DNA from: Actinomycetota bacterium
GTDB taxonomy: Bacteria > Cyanobacteriota > Vampirovibrionia > Obscuribacterales > Obscuribacteraceae
DNA: 7,845 nt
Assembly (NCBI GenBank): GCA_903970355.1
Contig: CAJCIF010000139.1
Location: 1 to 7,845, forward strand
Direction: 5' to 3'
This document shows, piece after piece, positions 1-5,370 of this stretch (position 1 is its first letter; each line of letters begins with the position of its first letter). The position numbers were made by a program, and so were the translations under genes. Below the pieces are notes generated by a model. It had not been told where the DNA came from, made no database searches, and was given only the letters and a program-made list of their open reading frames with translations.

Positions 1-1
1 A

Positions 2-1063
2 TCTTGGCGTGACCTGCCGATTTTGATCAACCAGTGGGCCAATGTTGTGCGCTGGGAAAAGCGCACCCGCCTCTTTCTTCGCACTACGGAATTTCTCTGG
101 CAAGAAGGCCACACCGCTCATGCCACCGAAGAAGAAGCGCAAGAAGAAGCTCTTAAAATTCTGGAATTGTATCGCCGGCTCGCTGAAGACCACCTGGCCT
201 TGCCGGTTCTCACCGGTGAAAAGACAGCGAGAGAACGTTTTGCCGGAGCGGTGCAAACCTATTGCATTGAAGCTTACATGAAAGACGGACGCGCTCTGCA
301 AGCCGGCACCTCGCATTTCCTCGGGCAAAACTTTGCCAAGGCTTTCGGCATCAAATTTCAATCACAGGAAGGTAAAGAGGAATTTGCCTGGCAGACAAGC
401 TGGGGTGCCTCTACCCGCCTGATTGGTGCGATTGTGCTTGGTCATGGCGACGATAAAGGCCTGGTTATGCCACCGCGTGTGGCACCAACGCAAGTTGTGA
501 TTGTGCCCATTTTCAAAACCGATGAAGAGAAAAGTATCGTCTTTGCTAAGTGCGATGAAATATTGAAATCGCTCAAAGACACTTGCCGTGTGCATTTCGA
601 TGCGAGAGACAACTACACACCCGGTTTCAAATTCAACTATTGGGAGCAAAAAGGTGTGCCATTACGCATCAACATCGGTCCCAAGGATGTAGCAAACAAC
701 GTGGCCGAGCTAGTTCGACGGGACACCTTGGAAAAAATGAGGGGCGTAAGTCAAGATTCATTGAAAAGCGAAGTGGCAAGATTGCTCGAGGACATTCAGG
801 CAAGCATGTTTGCAAAGGCGCTTAAGAAGCGGCAAGACAACACCTTCATCGCCAAAACCTATGATGAATTCAAGGCACTCCTTAAAGACAAACATAGTTT
901 CATTGAAACGTTCTGGGACGGAAGCAACGAAGAAGAGGGGCGCATCAAAGATGAGACCAAAGCCACCATTCGCGTCATTCCGTTCAATCAGGATGAAGAA
1001 GGAACCTGCATGCTAACGGGCAGGAAAACGAAACGCCGTGTGATTTTCGCCAGAGCCTACTAG
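2..1063 (+). CDS. proS: Prolyl-tRNA synthetase, archaeal/eukaryal-like (ProS type 3), 5'-truncated by the window edge
   Basis: This class II aminoacyl-tRNA synthetase charges tRNA-Pro with proline in the cytoplasm. The frame is open from base 2, and the residues before the first possible internal start (TTG at 23) read SWRDLPILINQWANVVRWE, a conserved block of the family, so the true start lies upstream. The visible part is 353 residues; the family is usually about 480, so roughly 125 N-terminal residues are missing. Visible landmarks are the motif 2 region (FLWQEGHTAHAT, about residues 31-42), LQAGTSHFLGQNFAKAF (99-115), the motif 3 region WGASTRLIGA (134-143), then the anticodon-binding domain from about 160. 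The C-terminal domain ends in FARAY, the terminal Tyr being typical of this type. The bacterial editing (INS) insertion is absent between motifs 2 and 3. The cysteines of the C-terminal zinc site are mostly lost, only one Cys remaining in GTCMLTGRK. It converges on the uracil-DNA glycosylase gene with a 2-nt gap. Confidence 0.96.
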   Translation, partial: SWRDLPILINQWANVVRWEKRTRLFLRTTEFLWQEGHTAHATEEEAQEEALKILELYRRLAEDHLALPVLTGEKTARERFAGAVQTYCIEAYMKDGRALQAGTSHFLGQNFAKAFGIKFQSQEGKEEFAWQTSWGASTRLIGAIVLGHGDDKGLVMPPRVAPTQVVIVPIFKTDEEKSIVFAKCDEILKSLKDTCRVHFDARDNYTPGFKFNYWEQKGVPLRINIGPKDVANNVAELVRRDTLEKMRGVSQDSLKSEVARLLEDIQASMFAKALKKRQDNTFIAKTYDEFKALLKDKHSFIETFWDGSNEEEGRIKDETKATIRVIPFNQDEEGTCMLTGRKTKRRVIFARAY

Positions 1064-1065
1064 TT

Positions 1066-1743
1066 TTATCTTGATTTCAACCAGCACTTGATCTCTCCTA
1101 GCACGTCTCCAAACATTTCTTTTGTGAGCCTGCCGGTTTGGGTATTCTGCCTGCTTGGATGATACGAACCAAACAGCCTTATGCTATTGATATCGTATAC
1201 GACACCATGCCCGAACTGGGGCCGGGGTTTCGGGCGTTCTGATGTGGGCAACGAATTGATGTAACTATCCATGCCGATTTTGCCCAAAGCAAGCACCGCC
1301 TTCACTTTTGGAAGCAAAGCCATTTCTTTCACCATAAAAGGACGGCACGTCAAAATTTCTTCCGGCGTCGGTTTGTTATCGGGCGGTACGCAGCGTACTG
1401 CCGCTAGAACATATGCATTTATCAGCTGCAGCCCATCATCACGATTCACGCTAGTTGGCTGATTGGCAAATCCAAATTTGTATAAACCCTGCATCAAAAA
1501 ATCAGCAGACCCATCACCGGTGAATACGCGGCCGGTGCGGTTTCCGCCGTGTGCGGCAGGGGCAAGTCCCACAATCAGCAATTGCGCATTTGCATCACCA
1601 AATCCGGGCACTGGCTTGCCCCAATACTCTTCATGACGATAGGCAGCTCTCTTTTCACAGGAGATTTTGTGCCGAAAATCTACCAATCTTTGGCAGGCTG
1701 AACAGGCCACTATCTCTGCATACAATTTATCTAGCTCGCTCAA
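1066..1743 (-). CDS. Family 5 uracil-DNA glycosylase (UDGb), 4Fe-4S
   Basis: The product removes uracil, and in characterised members also hypoxanthine or xanthine, from DNA as the first step of base excision repair. From the chosen start it has 225 residues. Motif A is GLAPAAHGGNRTGRVFTGD (59-77). It has no acidic or Asn catalytic residue at the usual position, which separates family 5 from families 1 and 4. Motif B is HPSRQNTQTGRLT (195-207). Four cysteines suit the 4Fe-4S cluster: C14 and C17 (CSAC), C118 (RCVPPDNKPTPEE) and C133. I chose TTG at 1743-1741 because GAGGGGGA lies about 9 nt upstream and the N-terminus then reads MSELDKLYAEIVACSAC, close to the family norm. A GTG at 1782 in the same frame would add 13 residues (MWAPKCVRGG...) but has no Shine-Dalgarno sequence. 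The gene is transcribed toward proS. Family assignment is very secure; the start is not. Confidence 0.94.
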   Translation of the reverse strand: MSELDKLYAEIVACSACQRLVDFRHKISCEKRAAYRHEEYWGKPVPGFGDANAQLLIVGLAPAAHGGNRTGRVFTGDGSADFLMQGLYKFGFANQPTSVNRDDGLQLINAYVLAAVRCVPPDNKPTPEEILTCRPFMVKEMALLPKVKAVLALGKIGMDSYINSLPTSERPKPRPQFGHGVVYDINSIRLFGSYHPSRQNTQTGRLTKEMFGDVLGEIKCWLKSR

Positions 1744-1922
1744 CGATAACAGTCCCCCTCGCACACACTTCGGTGCCCACACCGCAAAGATTATTTTTTC
1801 GATGCGACCAGATCATTCACTTACGTGTATCTGAGCCATTTTCCACGATCGCACCAGGACATTGTACTGAGATTGAAATTGTTATAGGACAAAAAAATGC
1901 GAGCTTTGTCATGTAATAGCGT

Positions 1923-1973
1923 TATACTAGCCGGCGTATATCGGTTGACAGATTCTTCTGGCCGGATACGTAG
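1923..1973 (+). promoter_or_regulatory. Candidate promoter elements upstream of the small membrane-protein gene
   Basis: Two overlapping signals are visible. TTGACA at 1945-1950 is a perfect -35 hexamer, but the sequence 16-17 nt downstream (around TACGTA, 1967-1972) is a poor -10. Separately, TATACT at 1923-1928 is a good -10 without a convincing -35 at normal spacing. TTGACA also overlaps the left arm of the inverted repeat described at 1927-2055, so it may be conserved for RNA or DNA structure and not be a promoter. The transcription start cannot be decided from sequence. Confidence 0.3.
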
Positions 1974-2055
1974 TAGCACCATCGACACATGGCAACCCTT
2001 CGGTTACCTTAACTTTGCAACCCTGGAATCTCCGTTCCCGCAGTCAACCGGCTAG
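1927..2055 (+). repeat. Long-range inverted repeat / possible structured 5' leader
   Basis: The right arm GTCAACCGGCTAG (2043-2055) is fully complementary to the left region CTAGCC...GGTTGAC (1927-1949), which is interrupted by an unpaired block of 10 nt. This gives a 13-bp stem with one bulge. CGGTTGAC (1942-1949) and GTCAACCG (2043-2050) alone make 8 uninterrupted pairs. The roughly 93-nt loop holds a further hairpin, GGCAACC-CTTC-GGTTACC, with one mismatch. The right arm ends 4 nt before the AGGTGA ribosome-binding site (2060-2065) of the next gene, so folding could affect translation. I recognise no known riboswitch or RNA family in it. It could instead be a DNA operator. Confidence 0.4.
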
Positions 2056-2069
2056 AAACAGGTGACGCA

Positions 2070-2348
2070 ATGGAATTTGTTCTTGAACTCTTATTCGCGA
2101 CCATAGCAGTTGTGGTGCTTCCGGTATTCTTCTTGCTGAGATACGGACCGGATGTCCGCTATCTGAATCGCGCAAAAGCTGTAGGACCAACCTATTGGGG
2201 CGCTTATGCCAGTAGTGAAGGTTCAGATGACTCTGACCAAAAATTTGAGCTCCAAGCCCCACCCCCACAAAAAGATGTTGTTATGGGGAGCCGCAGCTAT
2301 GCACAAGGTAAAGGCGTAAGACGCCTGCGCAACTTCAGCATGAAATAA
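2070..2348 (+). CDS. Small membrane protein of unknown function, 92 aa
   Basis: I do not recognise this protein. It starts at ATG 2070 with AGGTGA (2060-2065) 4 nt upstream, a good Shine-Dalgarno sequence that supports it as a real gene. Residues about 4-23 (VLELLFATIAVVVLPVFFLL) form one strongly hydrophobic segment, followed by RYGPDVRYLNRAK, so the predicted topology is a single N-terminal membrane anchor with the basic tail in the cytoplasm. The middle is acidic and Ser-rich (SSEGSDDSDQ, about 48-57). A PPP stretch (64-66) follows, then a basic C-terminus (GKGVRRLRNF). No catalytic motif is visible and there is no cleavage site suggesting secretion. The gene is divergent from the uracil-DNA glycosylase gene. 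It is probably transcribed alone and ended by the terminator near 2403-2463. An uncharacterised lineage-specific protein is the safest reading. Confidence 0.62.
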   Translation: MEFVLELLFATIAVVVLPVFFLLRYGPDVRYLNRAKAVGPTYWGAYASSEGSDDSDQKFELQAPPPQKDVVMGSRSYAQGKGVRRLRNFSMK

Positions 2349-2362
2349 CGGAAGTTTCCGTT
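2347..2362 (+). repeat. Short perfect inverted repeat overlapping the stop codon of the small membrane-protein gene
   Basis: AACGGAA (2347-2353) and TTCCGTT (2356-2362) are perfectly complementary with GT between them, folding as a 6-bp stem with an AGTT loop. A pyrimidine-rich TTACTTCTT follows. It starts within the TAA stop codon. The stem is short and its T-tract broken, so it is at best a weak terminator or an mRNA 3'-end hairpin. The stronger structure 40 nt downstream is the likelier end of transcription. Confidence 0.3.
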
Positions 2363-2402
2363 TACTTCTTACCGAGTCACGCTATGTGTCACGGGATCTT
2401 AA

Positions 2403-2463
2403 GTGTGCCAAGTTCTGTTGACTCAGACCTCTCATGAGTCATAGATTGGGGCACGCCTTTTTT
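2403..2463 (+). terminator. Probable Rho-independent terminator downstream of the small membrane-protein gene
   Basis: GTGTGCCAA (2403-2411) pairs with TTGGGGCACGC (2446-2456) through nine pairs, one of them G-U, with a two-G bulge. Inside it TGACTCA (2419-2425) pairs perfectly with TGAGTCA (2435-2441) over a 9-nt loop. A run of six T (2458-2463), then ATCTCTTTTCTT, follows the base of the stem. A stem followed by a U-tract is the standard intrinsic terminator form for plus-strand transcription. It lies 55 nt after the stop codon at 2348. Confidence 0.66.
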
Positions 2464-2784
2464 ATCTCTTTTCTTCCACGAACACCTTCATCTCAGGAAC
2501 ACAAACGTTTCTCCTGCAGTATCTTTTCCTATGCTTCGGCAGAAGGATGAAGGCCGAATTTGAAGATTGACGAAGTGCCGTTCCCGTGAGGTGTAACATT
2601 ACGCCACTGCCTCTGGTGCGTGCTCCTTTTGTCAAATTACGAATATCGCTGTTGGCGCAACAAGCTTATCGGCACTAACAGCAAACTTCACGACTAGCTT
2701 AGCCTGTGGCTATGAGAGTCAATCGTCTCGTGGTAAGGACGGGTCACACCATAACCTCGCCTTTACCATCGCTTCAACCTGACT
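2464..2784. other. Gene-free stretch with no recognised function, upstream of the patatin-like gene
   Basis: No reading frame of useful length with a ribosome-binding site is found on either strand. I also see no tRNA, tmRNA, RNase P, 6S or SRP RNA signature. Visible structure includes a perfect 6-bp inverted repeat TTCGGC (2535-2540) / GCCGAA (2553-2558) with a 12-nt loop, and a weaker hairpin around CGCCA/TGGTG near 2601-2619. TTGTCA at 2629-2634 resembles a -35 box, but no -10 lies at normal spacing. The stretch must contain the promoter of the downstream gene, since a terminator precedes it. It may be a long 5' leader, an unannotated small RNA, or plain spacer. Confidence 0.4.
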
Positions 2785-2792
2785 AAGGAGGT
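2785..2792 (+). promoter_or_regulatory. Consensus ribosome-binding site of the patatin-like gene
   Basis: AAGGAGGT is a full match to the anti-Shine-Dalgarno complement, ending 4 nt before ATG 2797. It is the strongest ribosome-binding site in the window and fixes the start at 2797, not at the internal Met6 codon (2812). Confidence 0.85.
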
Positions 2793-2796
2793 CATC

Positions 2797-3738
2797 ATGC
2801 TGCAAGAAAGCATGCAACCAAAAATCAAAATCGTACTTCTTGCTGGAGGCGCCAAAGCTGTAGGCTACGTCGGAGTCTACGAAGGCGTTCTCGAGATGGG
2901 CTATAAACCTGAAGAGGTCGAAGTCGAAGGTCATTCGGGTGGTGCCATTGCTGGCTGGTTCATTGCAAGCGCCCAGCCGAAAGAGAAGTTCGAAAAGGCT
3001 ATGTTGGAAGGAATCACAAACCAATTCAACCTCGCCAACTGGCTGAAGAGTCTGACACCTGGCGATCCGCTAAGCGTTTTCTTCGGTGGTCCGATCGACT
3101 TGCGACCGCTGCTTGCAGAAACGCTTGAAGAATGGCAAATCGAACCCAACGACCGTCTTACGGTAGTGGCTTGGGATGTCCTTCATCATCGGTTCGTCAA
3201 ACTGAAGAACTCCGATCTCGCCTGGCCCCGTTCTACTGCGGCAAGCTGTGCGCTTCCGGGGATGATGCGTTCCGTCTGGCATTTGCTTCCTCCCAAGAAG
3301 GATACGGGTCTCGGCATAAGTGCCTACCCGCTCCTCTGGGGACCTTTTGCCATGTGGTCAGCATGGAGCGATTACATGTCGAGGCTCTGCCTTCTGGTGG
3401 ACCCCGGCGTCGTTCGCTACGATCCCACCGAAAACGTGGACGTTCCGACGATCGTCTGCGTTTTGCAAGCGGCAACGGAAGAACCGGACTATCCTACTTT
3501 CCCGTGGGATCTGCATAACCACCACGAGGAAATGAGGCATCCGCATCCGTGCACTGAGATGGTTGGTAACCCCGACAAGGTTATCTTCCTGCCTCTCGGT
3601 CATCCGCAGATCTCAGGACTCAACCTGAGCGTTCCTGAAGACCTGCTGCGCTCGTACATTGAAGACTGTCGTCTTCGCACGATCGCAGCAATTACCAAGG
3701 CTCAAGCAGAAGGGCGCCTCCGCGCAACCGTCCATTGA
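2797..3738 (+). CDS. Patatin-like phospholipase/acyl hydrolase, divergent
   Basis: The 313-residue product looks like a cytosolic patatin-fold lipid acyl hydrolase, which would use a Ser-Asp dyad to cleave acyl esters. No signal peptide or membrane segment is evident. The oxyanion region is LLAGGAKAVGYVGVYEGV (14-31), matching the family's GGGxKG-x-x-x-G-V pattern with two deviations (A for the first Gly, A for the Gly after Lys). The nucleophile elbow is GHSGG (45-49), with Ser47 as predicted nucleophile. AASCALPG (148-155) matches the family's conserved ASxAxPG segment. LLVDPGVVRYDP (199-210) stands where patatins have DG[GA], so Asp202 is the predicted second catalytic residue but with Pro for Gly. 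The C-terminal part (about 225-313), with a His-rich HNHHEEMRHPHP stretch, is not recognised. GC is visibly higher than in neighbours (37 of 60 bases in 3361-3420). The substrate cannot be inferred. Confidence 0.85.
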   Translation: MLQESMQPKIKIVLLAGGAKAVGYVGVYEGVLEMGYKPEEVEVEGHSGGAIAGWFIASAQPKEKFEKAMLEGITNQFNLANWLKSLTPGDPLSVFFGGPIDLRPLLAETLEEWQIEPNDRLTVVAWDVLHHRFVKLKNSDLAWPRSTAASCALPGMMRSVWHLLPPKKDTGLGISAYPLLWGPFAMWSAWSDYMSRLCLLVDPGVVRYDPTENVDVPTIVCVLQAATEEPDYPTFPWDLHNHHEEMRHPHPCTEMVGNPDKVIFLPLGHPQISGLNLSVPEDLLRSYIEDCRLRTIAAITKAQAEGRLRATVH

Positions 3739-3759
3739 GCCGCTTACGTCGACTTGCCA

Positions 3760-3809
3760 AGCCGGACATTCCTCGACTCGCTCAAAGCGCAGTCGGGGAA
3801 TGTTTGGTT
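3760..3809 (+). terminator. Long hairpin after the patatin-like gene, probable terminator or 3'-end stabiliser
   Basis: The left arm ACATTCCTCGACTCGCT (3766-3782) and right arm 3786-3803 pair along their whole length over a CAA loop, with one bulged C (3790) and one G-U pair, 17 pairs in all. Wobble and Watson-Crick pairs extend the base outward to 3760/3809. The stem begins 21 nt after the stop codon of the patatin-like gene. The T residues after it (TTTGGTTCGATTT) are interrupted and partly paired, so it is not a textbook intrinsic terminator, but the stem is far longer than expected by chance. Confidence 0.6.
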
Positions 3810-3844
3810 CGATTTGCACGACGTTTCTTTTTCCTATTTATTAC

Positions 3845-3850
3845 TATAAT
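3845..3850 (+). promoter_or_regulatory. Perfect -10 hexamer (TATAAT), likely tldD promoter
   Basis: TATAAT sits in an AT-rich stretch (3821-3860) between the hairpin at 3760-3809 and tldD, about 63 nt before ATG 3913. Nothing like TTGACA is found 16-18 nt upstream (3822-3827 is CGTTTC), so the promoter may be weak or need an activator. A 5-bp inverted repeat TACTA (3842-3846) / TAGTA (3854-3858) straddles the -10, too short to call an operator. Confidence 0.4.
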
Positions 3851-3912
3851 TTTTAGTATCTTGCAATCAGGCCCGTAAAAATGTGCTCTAATAATTTCCT
3901 GCTGGAGGAATT

Positions 3913-5361
3913 ATGGAAGCACTGGCTGAATACGCTCTCGATATCGCCACCGAATATGGTGCCACTTATGCAGACGTCCGCATCATCCAAAGCGAATCCC
4001 AAAACATCCAAACCAAAAATAATTCCGTGTCCGGCTTTCAGGAGAGCGGTTCATATGGTCTGGGCGTGCGAACTTTGCTTGGCGGCTGGGGCTTTTCTTC
4101 TACTAAAGACCTGACCAAGCCAGGTATTGAAAGAGCCGTTCGTTTAGCAATTGAAACAGCAAGAGCATCTGCAACTTGCCGCCAATCACCCGTTACTCTT
4201 TTGCCGGAACCTCCCCACAAAGCAACATGGAAATCGCCCTGTGAAGTGGATCCCTTCACTGTAAGCGTCGAAAAGAAGATAACAACTCTTCTTGATGCAG
4301 CAAAAGTGATGTTGGCTGTACCCGGAATAACCTTAGCAACCGGTGAACTCACCTTCATTCGCGAGGAGAAATTCTTTGCATCAAGCGAGGGAAGCCGTAT
4401 AAAACAAGAATTCATTCGCTCTGGTTGCTGGATACAAGCTAATGCTACCAATGATGATGACCAGCAACGTCGCAGCTGGCCTCAACAATATGGGCAACAG
4501 GAATTGGCCGGTTGGGAAATGGTTGAAAAGTGGGACCTGGTCGGCAATGCTCAAAAGATAGCAGAAGAAGCGGTTGCATTACTGTCCGCACCGCAATGCC
4601 CACAAGGAGAAATGGATCTCATTCTGGACAGTTCACAGCTTGCTCTGCAAATACATGAATCTTGCGGCCATCCCACCGAGCTAGATCGTGCTCTGCGCTG
4701 GGAAATCAATTTTGCCGGTTATTCGTTTCTTACTCCGGAGAAATTGCACAATCTTAAATACGGATCGACAATCGTCAATCTTGTTGCAGACGCCACCGCT
4801 CCCGGTGCACTTGGCTCCTTTGGGTACGATGATGATGGTGTAGCGGCACAGCGCGTTTTCCTCGTAAAGGACGGCACATTCTCCGGCTACTTAAGCTCTC
4901 GCGAAACAGGAAACGAAATTGGTTTGACCCGCTCCGGCGGCATGATGCGGGCTGAATCTTGGCACTACACACCGATCATTCGCATGACTAACATTTCGCT
5001 TGTGCCTGGCAGCGCCGGCAAACTGGCGGACATCATCGCCAACACGGAATCTGGCATCTTCATGGAAACCAATAAGAGCTGGTCCATCGACGGGCGGCGT
5101 TATAACTTTCAGTTTTCAACTGAAATCGGATGGGAAATCAAAAACGGCAAACTTGGCCGCATGTTGAAAAATCCGAGTTACAGCGGTATCACTCCTCAAT
5201 TCTGGAACTCTTGCGATGCGATCGGCGGGGCAGAGGAATACGTGCACTGGGGTCTGCCCAATTGCGGGAAAGGACAACCTTGTCAGTTGATGTGGACTGG
5301 TCATGGCGCCTCTCCAGCCCGGTTTCGCAAAACTCAAGTTGGCATAGCGCGGTCAAAATAG
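3913..5361 (+). CDS. tldD: TldD-type zinc metallopeptidase subunit
   Basis: TldD is the catalytic half of the TldD/TldE heterodimeric cytosolic peptidase, which degrades unfolded peptides and in some bacteria trims modified peptides such as microcin B17. At 482 residues it has normal length (E. coli TldD is 481). The N-terminal domain (about 1-220) contains GATYADVRIIQSESQ and SGSYGLGVRTLLGGWGFSS, typical of the family. The zinc motif is H248-ESCG-H253 with E249 as general base, and Cys451 in PNCGKGQPCQ matches the family's C-terminal Cys zinc ligand. The motif continues PTELDRAL, unlike the HE..GHGLEGD form of E. coli, placing it in a distinct TldD/PmbA subgroup. ATG 3913 is preceded by GGAGGA (3904-3909), fixing the start. 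The stop is 9 nt before the start of its partner, so the two are almost certainly one operon and translationally coupled. Confidence 0.95.
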   Translation: MEALAEYALDIATEYGATYADVRIIQSESQNIQTKNNSVSGFQESGSYGLGVRTLLGGWGFSSTKDLTKPGIERAVRLAIETARASATCRQSPVTLLPEPPHKATWKSPCEVDPFTVSVEKKITTLLDAAKVMLAVPGITLATGELTFIREEKFFASSEGSRIKQEFIRSGCWIQANATNDDDQQRRSWPQQYGQQELAGWEMVEKWDLVGNAQKIAEEAVALLSAPQCPQGEMDLILDSSQLALQIHESCGHPTELDRALRWEINFAGYSFLTPEKLHNLKYGSTIVNLVADATAPGALGSFGYDDDGVAAQRVFLVKDGTFSGYLSSRETGNEIGLTRSGGMMRAESWHYTPIIRMTNISLVPGSAGKLADIIANTESGIFMETNKSWSIDGRRYNFQFSTEIGWEIKNGKLGRMLKNPSYSGITPQFWNSCDAIGGAEEYVHWGLPNCGKGQPCQLMWTGHGASPARFRKTQVGIARSK

Positions 5362-5370
5362 GTGGTGGAG

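Noticed and set aside
1551..1916. 121-codon plus-strand open frame spanning the start of the uracil-DNA glycosylase gene
   Set aside because: It lies mostly antisense to a confidently identified family 5 glycosylase, has no ribosome-binding site and its translation resembles no family.
1927..2069. A known riboswitch (c-di-GMP, cobalamin, TPP, fluoride) in the leader of the small membrane-protein gene
   Set aside because: None of the conserved core sequences of these classes that I can recall is present, so the region is reported only as an unclassified structure.
2044..2268. 74-codon minus-strand frame antisense to the small membrane-protein gene
   Set aside because: The plus-strand frame has a good Shine-Dalgarno sequence, a coherent membrane segment and a terminator. 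The minus frame has none of these.
2434..2547. Short plus-strand frame of 37 codons starting ATG AGT CAT
   Set aside because: It overlaps the terminator stem and T-tract, lacks a ribosome-binding site and has no protein-like character.
3132..3518. 128-codon plus-strand frame inside the patatin-like gene
   Set aside because: It is a shifted-frame shadow, rich in Arg and Ser as expected from GC-rich coding DNA; the patatin motifs are in the other frame.
3800..3820. GGTTCGAT resembling a tRNA T-arm
   Set aside because: The surrounding bases form one long hairpin, with no cloverleaf, anticodon arm or acceptor stem.
3881..4114. 77-codon frame starting just before tldD, considered as a peptide substrate for TldD/TldE
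   Set aside because: Most of it lies within tldD in another frame, it has no ribosome-binding site, and it lacks a leader/core organisation.
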